Assembly: GCF_902825325.1 (NCBI RefSeq)
Contig: NZ_CADEAR010000005.1
Coordinates: forward strand, 248,001 to 312,000
Direction: 5' to 3'
Length of the DNA: 64,000 nt
Origin: Brucella tritici
Lineage (GTDB): Bacteria; Pseudomonadota; Alphaproteobacteria; Rhizobiales; Rhizobiaceae
The position numbers were made by a program, and so were the translations under genes. Shown here one piece after another: positions 51,887 to 62,238 of this stretch (positions within the stretch are counted from its first letter, which is position 1; each line of letters begins with the position of its first letter). The notes beneath the pieces were generated by a model. It saw only the letters and a program-made list of their open reading frames with translations, searched no databases and was not told the DNA's origin.

Positions 51887-52888
51887 ATGGCTGAAGCCCA
51901 GGACAGTACCGTCGTTCGTGAACTTCTAAAGCCTCTCGCGGTCTTTCTGGATGATTGCTCGTTATATGAGATCATTGTCAATCATCCGGGTCAGGTGCTG
52001 ACGGAAGGGCCGGGTGGTTGGCAGATACACGATCTTCCTGGGCTATCCTTTGAAAAACTCATGCGCCTTTCCCGGGCGGTGGCGAGCTTTTCCCATCAAA
52101 CCATCAATGAAATGCGACCGATACTTTCGGCAACTCTTCCAGCTGGCGAGCGAATTCAAATTGTCATTCCACCTGCCACCACGAAGGGAACGGTCAGCAT
52201 CACGATCCGCAAACCATCATCGCTCGATTTTACGCTTGATGATCTGGACGCCAATGGCTTTTTCTCTCATCCGCAAACAAGCTTTCGTGCCCTTTCAAAA
52301 GAGCAAGAACGTTTACAAGAACTCTACAAAAAAGGGCAATTCAAGGAGTTTCTTCGTCAAGCTGTTATCGCGCGGAAAAATATCATTATTTCTGGTGCGA
52401 CAGGGTCCGCAAAAACCACTCTTTCAAAGGCTCTTATCAAGCATATTCCACAACACGAGCGTGTTATTTCGATTGAAGACAGCCCGGAACTTGTAATTTC
52501 CCAACCAAATCAGGTGCGTCTGTTTTATTCAAAGGGCTCGCAGGGGTTATCGAATGCAGGTCCGAAGGAATTACTCGAATCGTGTCTGCGAATGCGTCCC
52601 GATCGTATATTGCTGCAGGAACTCAGGGATGGAAGCGCGTTTTATTATATTCGCAATATCAACTCGGGCCATCCAGGATCCATCACAACAGTTCATGCAG
52701 ATTCTGCCAGACTTGCTTTCGAGCAACTGACTTTACTAGTCAAGGAATCGGAAGGGGGAAGTGCACTCGAACGCGCTGACATCCGACGTATGCTGGAGAT
52801 TTCGGTTGACGTTGTTGTGCAATGTAAACGCACCGATGGAACGTTCCGCGCTGCTGAAATTTACTTCTCTGGCTGTGCGAACGATTGA
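51887..52888 (+). CDS. virB11: VirB11 hexameric ATPase
   Basis: 333 residues. N-terminal domain DCSLYEIIVNHPGQVLTEGP, then ISGATGSAKTTLSKALIKHI (Walker A near residue 170), SIEDSPELVI (Asp box), LRMRPDRILLQELRDGSAFY (Walker B) and GHPGSITTVHADSARLAFEQ (His box). The Walker A reads GSAKT where most VirB11 proteins have GSGKT, which may alter ATP binding. Last gene of the virB operon. Confidence 0.92.
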   Translation: MAEAQDSTVVRELLKPLAVFLDDCSLYEIIVNHPGQVLTEGPGGWQIHDLPGLSFEKLMRLSRAVASFSHQTINEMRPILSATLPAGERIQIVIPPATTKGTVSITIRKPSSLDFTLDDLDANGFFSHPQTSFRALSKEQERLQELYKKGQFKEFLRQAVIARKNIIISGATGSAKTTLSKALIKHIPQHERVISIEDSPELVISQPNQVRLFYSKGSQGLSNAGPKELLESCLRMRPDRILLQELRDGSAFYYIRNINSGHPGSITTVHADSARLAFEQLTLLVKESEGGSALERADIRRMLEISVDVVVQCKRTDGTFRAAEIYFSGCAND

Positions 52889-53109
52889 GCACAATTGGAG
52901 GCGTAATAATGATTAATTCTGCTTTCTCGTCGCCCCAATTTGAACCTTTACCGTGCTGATATCGCGTTTAATCGATTCTATTGTCGCGGTTGGGTTTTTT
53001 TGGTTGGCAGCAACCTTTCCGATCGCATAAGCAACGAGGAGCTGGTTCCGGGAGTGCTTGTAATTGTTGCAAGCCTTTCATGAACCTATCCTGCAGTAAG
53101 GAGGCCATG
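52889..53109. other. Right junction of the accessory region
   Basis: 220 bases between virB11 and ppdK. The region holds the ppdK promoter and presumably the right end of the inserted DNA. I looked for a repeat of the sequence after smc (2705-2790) and for a tRNA 3' end and found neither. AAGGAGG at 53098-53104 is the ppdK ribosome-binding site. Confidence 0.4.
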
Positions 53110-55773
<2,664 letters not shown>

Positions 55774-55789
55774 CCGCGCGCCTTAATTT

Positions 55790-55832
55790 GGCTTGACCAG
55801 CGGTATAATCCGTCGCTGGTCAAGCCATTTTC
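55790..55832 (+). terminator. Strong hairpin terminator after ppdK
   Basis: A perfect 13-bp stem, GGCTTGACCAGCG (55790-55802) with CGCTGGTCAAGCC (55814-55826), 11-base loop, followed by ATTTTC. It begins 17 bases after the ppdK stop and just before the next gene. Confidence 0.8.
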
Positions 55833-55844
55833 AGAAGATTTGTC

Positions 55845-56675
55845 ATGTTTCGTTGCATCGCTGCGGCAGGAGCCGCCTTTCTCGTAATGACCGGTATTGC
55901 GGGCGCCTACGATATTTCACCGCAGGAGCGCGCGGAGAAAAAGGCCCTACATGAAACGATCAGGATCGTTGAGCCGCAGTTACATATCGCAAGCGGCGGT
56001 GCTGCATCCACGCAGGTGGCGCTGACGCTCGATGCTTGCATGGGCAAGACCGATCACCGGATACTCGACACGTTGGTGCAGAATCGTATCCCGGCGACGA
56101 TCTTCGTGACAGGGCGATGGATAAAACAGAACCCGGACGCCATGGCGGTTCTGAAGGCCAATGCCGATCTGTTCGATATTGAGAATCATGGCGCCATGCA
56201 TGTTCCGGCCATCACCAACGAGCCGAAAATGTATGGAATCAAGACGGCAGGCTCGCTTGAGGCCGTGCATCGGGAAATCGACGGTGGCGCAACCGCGATC
56301 ACCGATTCCGGAGTATCCAGACCGATCTGGTATCGCGATGCCACGGCCCGTTATTCGACCGATGCCATCAAACCGACAACGAGCATGGGCTACAAGATCG
56401 GCGGCTATTCACTGAATGGCGATCAGGGAGCATCGCTGTTGGCTCCAACGGTCGAGCGGCGCATCGCCGCTGCACGCGATGGCGATGTCATCATCTCGCA
56501 TATCAACCAGCCAACGCGATCGGCGGGCGAAGGCGTGGCCAAAGGCGTTCTGGCCCTGAAGGCGAAGGGAATGAAATTCGTGCGTCTCAAGGATGTCGAG
56601 ACCACGATGACCCTCAACCCGGTCGCACAACACAATCTTCACGCAGGCGTTCCAAAGCCGGCAGCACCGAAGTAA
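55845..56675 (+). CDS. Periplasmic polysaccharide deacetylase-like protein
   Basis: 276 residues. Signal peptide MFRCIAAAGAAFLVMTGIAG AYD. A NodB-like core is recognisable: VALTLDACMGKTDHRILDTL (position of the first metal-binding Asp, here DAC), VQNRIPATIFVTGRWI, and FDIENHGAMHVPA (metal-binding His region). DVIISHINQPTRSAGEGVAK near the end holds the last His. Expected to deacetylate a cell-wall or surface glycan. It follows the ppdK terminator, so it should have its own promoter in the short gap. Confidence 0.82.
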   Translation: MFRCIAAAGAAFLVMTGIAGAYDISPQERAEKKALHETIRIVEPQLHIASGGAASTQVALTLDACMGKTDHRILDTLVQNRIPATIFVTGRWIKQNPDAMAVLKANADLFDIENHGAMHVPAITNEPKMYGIKTAGSLEAVHREIDGGATAITDSGVSRPIWYRDATARYSTDAIKPTTSMGYKIGGYSLNGDQGASLLAPTVERRIAAARDGDVIISHINQPTRSAGEGVAKGVLALKAKGMKFVRLKDVETTMTLNPVAQHNLHAGVPKPAAPK

Positions 56676-56689
56676 TCCAGTTTGACAGT

Positions 56690-57160
56690 TCAGGCGCCGT
56701 TGACTTTCTCGTTCGGAGAAAGGCTCCTCATGACGGCAGCATAGTTGCGGCCAAGACTTTCGAAAACGGCATTCTCACCCGTTGGCGGCTCGACGGACAG
56801 GGTCGTGCCGTCATTGCGCAATGTGACGAATATGACCTGATCTTGCGGCTGTCCGGCGATGGCAATTGCACCGATGCGCTGGGCTTCACTGGTGTCGAGG
56901 GCAGGCATGTTGAAAAGTACCTCGCCGCCGACCCGTTCGGCTGCCTTGGCAAGCGCAGAGTCGAAACCTTCGATCAGCACGTCAATGGCCCCAAGCGCGA
57001 ACTCCAGTTCAACAGCCTCAAGCGTCATCGTGTCGTCTGCGGTTGTGCCGTCCGATGACTGGTTGCCATTTTGAAGGGCGCGATCCATTCCGTCCTCTCC
57101 GACGATTGCAATATAAGCCCCCATATGTGCGATCATGCCTTCTGTTAGTGATTGCTGCAA
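56690..57160 (-). CDS. Hypothetical protein
   Basis: 156 codons (perhaps starting at MIAHMGAYIAIVGEDGMDRA). Acidic, with TLEAVELEFALGAIDVLIEG and GGEVLFNMPALDTSEAQRIG, and IVFVTLRN-like IFVTLRNDGTTLSVEPPTGE. No signal peptide, membrane helix or motif I recognise. It stands alone on the minus strand, convergent with the deacetylase gene. Codon usage (G/C third positions) supports a real gene. Confidence 0.6.
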   Translation of the reverse strand: MQQSLTEGMIAHMGAYIAIVGEDGMDRALQNGNQSSDGTTADDTMTLEAVELEFALGAIDVLIEGFDSALAKAAERVGGEVLFNMPALDTSEAQRIGAIAIAGQPQDQVIFVTLRNDGTTLSVEPPTGENAVFESLGRNYAAVMRSLSPNEKVNGA

Positions 57161-57565
57161 TGCCTTTTTATTTGATTTACCTAGCTTTTTTTCACTTATT
57201 CTTAAAGCTGGTGATCTTTGCAGGCTAAGAGGGTGCTGCCCCTAATGCGATTTGCATCATCTATCAAGCACGCTAAACGTGTATCAGCTATTGCTTTCGT
57301 GGATCGCTAAACATTGATCCCGATAGGTTTTAATCGGCGACACCCTTTCCTCGTTGATCTTCGCCCCTTTGTTCATCACGCGGTAATTGGCTTTTGGGGC
57401 TACATGAGACCGATCAGGCGCCCATCCACAGGACAGGCTGGTGATTGATTTCTATGTTGGGGTTTTGCCGAGTGAAAATCTCTCTGCTATTCATATTGGG
57501 TGAAAACGGAGAGAAACAGCATTATCAAGGCTCCAGTAAAAACTGGAAATGCTCCCGGAGACTGC
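57161..57565. other. Intergenic region before the DUF1499 gene
   Basis: About 400 bases without a gene. It must hold the divergent promoters of the hypothetical protein and the DUF1499 gene. No tRNA, clear hairpin or known riboswitch was found. A GGAG site at 57557-57560 decides the next start. Confidence 0.45.
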
Positions 57566-58354
57566 ATGAGAAAACTTCGCTACCAGCGGCGTCAATCGCG
57601 CTCTGCAGTGTGGGCGCTTCGGCTTGGTGTTTTTGCGCTCGTGCTGCTTGCGATGGCGTTTCTTCTGCATCGCTTCTGGACACTGGAGACACCGGATCTG
57701 GTGCTGCTTGCCGGATTGAGCACTGGTCTTGCCGCTCTGGCCCTTCTTTGCTCGGCTAAAGGTTTTCGCAATCTCTGGATCAATGGCGACAAGGGCGGCG
57801 CACGTTCTTTCTGGGGCGGCATATTCGCTTTTGCCGTCTTGCTTCCGGTCGGGCTGGTGGGTGCGTTATGGTATCTCTCTCCGCCGCTTTACGACCTCTC
57901 CACGGATTTTGAGACACCACCGCAATTTCCGTCCAGCATGCCGCCGCGCCTGCAATGGATGAACCCCTTGACGGTGGCGGTGAGCGGCGATGCGCTGACG
58001 CAGCTGACAGCCTATCCCGATGTGGTCGGACGCCGCTATGAAGCCGCACCGGACCGCGTCGCGCAAGGGGTTGACACGGTTCTCAGGACTTTCGGGTGGC
58101 AGGAGATCGCGCGCAATACGTCTTCGCCGGAACAGAACGCCACGCGATTTGCGGTGACGGCACATAGTTTTATTCTGGGGCTCAAAAGCGATATCGTTAT
58201 CCGCCTGCTGGATGAAGGCGAAACCACCTATGTCGACGTGCGTTCGCTGTCCCGCTATGGCAAGCGCGATATGGGGCAGAATGCCGGTTTCATAACCGAT
58301 TTTCTGGGGGCGCTGGAAGGCGAGGTCAACAAGGCTCCGGCTGATGTGGAATAA
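57566..58354 (+). CDS. DUF1499 membrane protein
   Basis: 262 residues from ATG 57566 (MRKLRYQRRQSRSAVWALRL), placed by GGAG five bases upstream. Three membrane helices (LGVFALVLLAMAFLLHRFWT; LLAGLSTGLAALALLCSA; FAFAVLLPVGLVGALWYLS) are followed by a DUF1499 domain with DLSTDFETPPQFPS and DVRSLSRYGKRDMGQNAGFI. The function of DUF1499 is unknown. Common in Rhizobiales. Confidence 0.82.
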   Translation: MRKLRYQRRQSRSAVWALRLGVFALVLLAMAFLLHRFWTLETPDLVLLAGLSTGLAALALLCSAKGFRNLWINGDKGGARSFWGGIFAFAVLLPVGLVGALWYLSPPLYDLSTDFETPPQFPSSMPPRLQWMNPLTVAVSGDALTQLTAYPDVVGRRYEAAPDRVAQGVDTVLRTFGWQEIARNTSSPEQNATRFAVTAHSFILGLKSDIVIRLLDEGETTYVDVRSLSRYGKRDMGQNAGFITDFLGALEGEVNKAPADVE

Positions 58355-59275
58355 TCAGCCGGGAAGATAGATACTGTCGAGCGATGGATGCCCATCGGCC
58401 CTGACCTCACCACGCCCGACCAGATCCTCCAGATGCGCCAGCACCGACAGGGCTGCGGCACCATACAGTCGCGGATCGGTATCGCGATAGATCACTTTCA
58501 CCATATCGCCGATTGTTCGGTCACCCTGCAGAACGCGTTCCAGAATGGCGCGTTCGCGCATCTTGCGATGCGCACGCAGGCCGCGAACGAAGGCACCAGG
58601 CCTGGTCACCGCACCGCCATGGCCCGGCAGATAGACCTTGTCTTCACGCGCCAGCAACTTTTCCAGTGAGACCATATAGTCATTCATCGAGCCGTCGGGC
58701 GGAGCGACGATGGATGTCGCCCATGCCATGACATGATCGGCGGAAAAAAGGATGCCTGTGTTCTTCAGGCCGAACGCCATGTGATTGGCGGCATGTCCGG
58801 GGGTATGAATTCCTTCCAGCGCCCAGCCGTCGCCCTGGATCGTGCTTCCGTCGGCCAACGCGATATCCGGAATGAAGTCCGTATCGGCGCTCGCCTCAAG
58901 CATGTTCACTTCGCCCGCATAATAGGGGCGGGCAGGGCGATGCGGTCCCTCGGCGACGGTGCGGGCGCCGAGATTTTCCTTCAGGCGCTGTGCCAGAGGC
59001 GAATGGTCGCGATGGGTGTGGCTGACGAAAATATGGCTGACCGGGCGACCGGCAATAGCGGCGATCAGGGCGTCGTAATGCGCGTCATCTTCCGGACCGG
59101 GGTCGATGATCGCCAATGTATCCGTGCCGATAATATAGCTGTTGGTTCCATGAAAGGTGAAAGCGCTCGGATTGTTGGCGGTGAGGCGCAAAATGCCTTT
59201 ACTCAGTTCAACCGGCTTACCATACTGGGGCGTGAAACTGCTGTCGAAATCAAGCGCCATTGAAGCGGCTTCCAT
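58355..59275 (-). CDS. Metallo-beta-lactamase-fold hydrolase
   Basis: About 306 residues from MEAASMALDFDSS (ATG 59275; ATG 59260 also possible). The zinc site is complete: FVSHTHRDHSPLAQ (HxHxDH), GIHTPGHAANHMAF, LFSADHVMAW and VYLPGHGGAV. The C-terminal winged-helix-like tail (AIL ERVLQGDRTIGDMVKVIY) matches the LACTB2-type subgroup. Substrate unknown; thioester, RNA and lactone hydrolases share this fold. Convergent with the DUF1499 gene, their stops adjacent. Confidence 0.85.
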   Translation of the reverse strand: MEAASMALDFDSSFTPQYGKPVELSKGILRLTANNPSAFTFHGTNSYIIGTDTLAIIDPGPEDDAHYDALIAAIAGRPVSHIFVSHTHRDHSPLAQRLKENLGARTVAEGPHRPARPYYAGEVNMLEASADTDFIPDIALADGSTIQGDGWALEGIHTPGHAANHMAFGLKNTGILFSADHVMAWATSIVAPPDGSMNDYMVSLEKLLAREDKVYLPGHGGAVTRPGAFVRGLRAHRKMRERAILERVLQGDRTIGDMVKVIYRDTDPRLYGAAALSVLAHLEDLVGRGEVRADGHPSLDSIYLPG

Positions 59276-59427
59276 TCTTCTTTGGTTTGATTGAAGAAAC
59301 GGCATAGGCCTTATATAGTCGGGTTGCAAACGTGAACAGTCACGCGCGCTGACAATCGCGTCAGGGGTCAGGTTCTGGAGATTTTGGTATTCCGGTATCT
59401 GCCGCCGTTTCAAAAGTGGAGTTGGAT

Positions 59428-60027
59428 ATGCCTCACAGAGCAAAGTCTCGCATTGCCACCGCCTCTCTCGCAGCACAATATCTGCCGACCAGTCAACTGG
59501 CCCGCGCTTTCTGGTTTGTCGGGCTTGCGCTGATCGGAACGGCTGCTCTTACCATTTCTGCAAAGATCAAGGTTGATCTGGTCTACGTCAATGTGACGAT
59601 GCAGACCTTCGCTCTCTTTGCGATTGCAGCGCTCTACGGTTCGCGGCTCGCCGTTGCGACAGTCGCTCTTTATCTGCTGGAAGGCATGCTTGGGCTGCCG
59701 GTCTTCACCGGAACGCCGGAGAAGGGCATCGGCCTTGCCTATATGGTCGGCCCGACAGGCGGCTACCTTCTTTCCTACCTTGCTGCGGCCTGGATCGTCG
59801 GACGCGCTGCTGACAAGGGACTGGCGCGCAATCCTTTCGCTCTCGGTGGTGCAATGCTGCTGGCAGAAGCCGTCATTCTCGTGATGGGCGCTGGCTGGAT
59901 GGCCTATCTCTTCGGTCTGGAAAAAGCCATTGCCTTCGGTTTCGGCGCTTTTATCGTCGGCGATCTGGTGAAGCTCGCGCTCGCGGCATGTGGCGTGCCG
60001 GCGGTGATGTCGCTTCTGAAACGCTGA
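59428..60027 (+). CDS. bioY: Biotin transporter substrate component BioY
   Basis: 199 residues from ATG 59428 (MPHRAKSRIATASLAAQYLP), after GGAG; GTG 59416 is an alternative. Six membrane helices with the BioY landmarks VNVTMQTFALFAIAALYGSR, LYLLEGMLGLPVF and GPTGGYLLSYLAAAWIVG. S-component of an energy-coupling factor importer that also works alone for biotin in some bacteria. No bioMN here. An incomplete match to the BioR box lies at 59312 (TTATATAG), not convincing. Confidence 0.92.
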   Translation: MPHRAKSRIATASLAAQYLPTSQLARAFWFVGLALIGTAALTISAKIKVDLVYVNVTMQTFALFAIAALYGSRLAVATVALYLLEGMLGLPVFTGTPEKGIGLAYMVGPTGGYLLSYLAAAWIVGRAADKGLARNPFALGGAMLLAEAVILVMGAGWMAYLFGLEKAIAFGFGAFIVGDLVKLALAACGVPAVMSLLKR

Positions 60028-60050
60028 ATTTTTGACGGTTTTTCACGTTG

Positions 60051-60079
60051 AAAGCCGGGCCGTCTGCCCGGCTTTTTCT
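60051..60079 (+). terminator. Intrinsic terminator after bioY
   Basis: AAAGCCGGGC (60051-60060) pairs with GCCCGGCTTT (60066-60075) over the loop CGTCT, and the T-run continues to TTTTTCTT. Textbook rho-independent terminator 24 bases after the bioY stop. Confidence 0.9.
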
Positions 60080-60168
60080 TGTTTCGGTTGAAACTGCTTC
60101 GCAATTGACAGAAGCCAAATCATAAAGCTTTGTCGCTATAAGAAATCAGTTTTTACGGGGAGGATGAT

Positions 60169-60678
60169 TTGCACGTCGAAATTCTGCTGGTCGAACCGCT
60201 GACAAAAGAGGCTTTTGCGCCATTTGGCGATGTCATCGAGACAGAAGGAGCCGAACTCCGCCTGATCAATAACGGCACGACCGAGCGATACCACGATCTC
60301 GCGCGTGTCGAAGCCGCCGGCACCGAGGCAAGGGTTCTGATCAATATTTTCCGGGGACAATCGTTCGAAGCGCCAATCGACATCGTCATGATGGAGCGCC
60401 ACCCTTTCGGCTCGCAGGCATTCATTCCGTTGAACGGCAGGCCGTTTCTCGTGGTGGTCGCCGAGGATGACGGTGGCAAGCCTGCCTGTCCGCGGGTTTT
60501 TCTTGCGCGCGGTGACCAGGGCGTCAATTATCTGCGCAATATGTGGCACCACCCACTATTGGCGCTGGAACAGAAATCCGATTTTCTGGTTGTGGACAGA
60601 GCAGGCAAGGAAGACAATCTGGAGGAATTCTTCTTCTCCGATACCGTTTACTGCATTGAAACAACGAAACCCGTCTGA
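60169..60678 (+). CDS. allA: Ureidoglycolate lyase
   Basis: 169 residues with a TTG start at 60169, supported by GGGGAGG eight bases upstream and no nearby ATG. Typical All[30 protein letters not shown]-like [34 protein letters not shown] and [16 protein letters not shown] with the metal-site histidines. It releases urea and glyoxylate from ureidoglycolate, late in allantoin breakdown. Followed after 20 bases by uraH. Confidence 0.92.
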   Translation: MHVEILLVEPLTKEAFAPFGDVIETEGAELRLINNGTTERYHDLARVEAAGTEARVLINIFRGQSFEAPIDIVMMERHPFGSQAFIPLNGRPFLVVVAEDDGGKPACPRVFLARGDQGVNYLRNMWHHPLLALEQKSDFLVVDRAGKEDNLEEFFFSDTVYCIETTKPV

Positions 60679-60698
60679 GTTTCATTCGAGGGATATTT

Positions 60699-61055
60699 AT
60701 GGGAAAACTCTCCACACATGTGCTCGACACTGCCCATGGCAGCCCCGCCGCGGCGATGCGCATCGAGCTTTATCGCATTGGCGCAAACGGTACGTCCGAA
60801 CTCGTCAAGCGCACCGTGACCAATCTTGACGGACGCACAGACGCGCCCCTGCTCTCCGGCGACGAATTGCGGACCGGCACTTATGAATTGCAGTTTCACG
60901 TTGCCGAATATTTCGACGGGCGCGGCGCGGAACAGGCCAATCCGCCATTCCTCGATCTTATTCCGATCCGTTTCGCCATCGCCGATGCCGATGGTCATTA
61001 CCATGTGCCGTTGCTTGTCAGCCCGTGGTCCTATTCGACCTATCGGGGCAGTTGA
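60699..61055 (+). CDS. uraH: 5-hydroxyisourate hydrolase
   Basis: 118 residues, transthyretin-like. [20 protein letters not shown] (His of the active site), [14 protein letters not shown] (Arg) and the C-terminal signature [11 protein letters not shown]. It opens 5-hydroxyisourate made from urate. With allA it forms a two-gene ureide-pathway operon. Confidence 0.94.
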   Translation: MGKLSTHVLDTAHGSPAAAMRIELYRIGANGTSELVKRTVTNLDGRTDAPLLSGDELRTGTYELQFHVAEYFDGRGAEQANPPFLDLIPIRFAIADADGHYHVPLLVSPWSYSTYRGS

Positions 61056-61123
61056 ACCCGACTTATCCTCTTCATAGCCAGGCAAATTATTCTCCTCGCA
61101 TTATCCATTGCGAGGAGTTGTTC

Positions 61124-61956
61124 ATGGACCAAACCCCAAATCTGAAACTGCCCTATATCCTGCCCAGCCAGGCACAGAAGCATATCACCCACAATGAGGC
61201 ATTGCGGCTGCTCGATGCTGTTTTGCATCTGAGTATCAAATCACGGACCCGAACCGAAGCGCCGGAAACTCCCGCCAGCGGAGAACGCTATCTCGTGGCT
61301 GAACCAGCTGCCGGACCATGGGCGGGAAAAGAAGGTATGATTGCATCTTTCATTGATGGCGGATGGCTGTTTGTTGCGCCCGCCATCGGCTGGCAGGCTT
61401 ATGTCGAAGATGAAGCACAACTCACTGTTTATGATGGCGCTCTCTGGAAGGGTGTTTCATCGGTGCCAGAAAGCCTGTCCTTGACCATGCTGGGTGTGCA
61501 AGCGACGGCCGATGCGGTCAACCGTCTTGCAATCTCGTCGGAAGCCAGCCTGTTCAACAATGCCGGTGCAGGGCATCAGGTGAAGGTGAACAAGCAGGCG
61601 GTTACCGATACGGCAAGCCTTTTATACCAGACGAACTGGACAGGTTTTGCTGAAATGGGACTGAACGGCAGCAACGATTTCAGCGTGAAGGTGAGCAACG
61701 ATAGCGGACAATGGCGCGAGGCGATCAGGATCGACCACGCGACCGGCAATGTCGCTGTAGGCTCGATCTGGCCGCAAACCAGGCTTGATGTCGATGGCCC
61801 TATCCGCCCCGCATCCTATACGGTGGCGTCATTACCCCCTGCGGCAAGCCATGGGTCAGGCGCAATGGCTTTCGTCGCCGATGCGCCATTCGGTACGGAA
61901 TCTATTCGGACGGAACGAACTGGCGCAGCCTCCGCAGCGGTATTGTCATTGGCTGA
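61124..61956 (+). pseudogene. DUF2793 protein with a one-base deletion near the 3' end
   Basis: Start ATG 61124 (MDQTPNLKLPYILPSQAQKH) with GAGGAG upstream. Phage-tail/GTA-like DUF2793 domain: ALRLLDAVLHLSIKSRTRTE, GERYLVAEPAAGPWAGKEGM and FIDGGWLFVAPAIGWQAYVE. At ADAPFGTE (61898-61900) the frame shifts. One base on, the expected end YSDGTNWRSLRSGIVIG and TGA 61954-61956 is found. The unshifted frame instead runs to 62056 with an unnatural Arg-rich tail. A deletion of one base near 61901 explains this. The protein may still fold, as the shift is close to the end. Confidence 0.8.
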
Positions 61957-62238
61957 CAGAAGGTGCGGCGGACTGGTCCGCACGACTGCCCGGACACTGC
62001 TTATGGGCCGTAATTTTGCCAAAAGATGTTTGTTAAGCGCTTGCAACGGCAATTGATATGGTCGTTGCGGATGACTCATGTTAACGGTGGCGAGAAATTA
62101 GAATGCTTCGCAGCTACGCAGTGCAGCAAGCCGCGGAGGGATTGACTAAATTTTAGTCCCTAATAGTAGTATAAATAGCCTTATGGCGCTGGAATCGTTC
62201 CGGTATTTCTCTCCTGGTGAGAGCGGGAAAACGCGCGT
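61957..62238. promoter_or_regulatory. Promoter region of the nucleotide-sugar dehydratase gene
   Basis: Contains a palindromic GACTAAA/TTTAGTC (about 62144-62159) flanked by GGGA and CCC, which could be a terminator-like stem or an operator, then an AT-rich TAGTAGTATAAATAG (-10 candidate). No gene is visible. Confidence 0.4.

Noticed and set aside
52889-53109. Attachment site or tRNA gene at the right edge
   Set aside because: No tRNA-like fold or T-loop sequence and no repeat of the sequence after smc could be found by eye.
59300-59330. BioR operator upstream of bioY
   Set aside because: TTATATAG matches only part of the TTATMKATAA consensus; too weak to claim.
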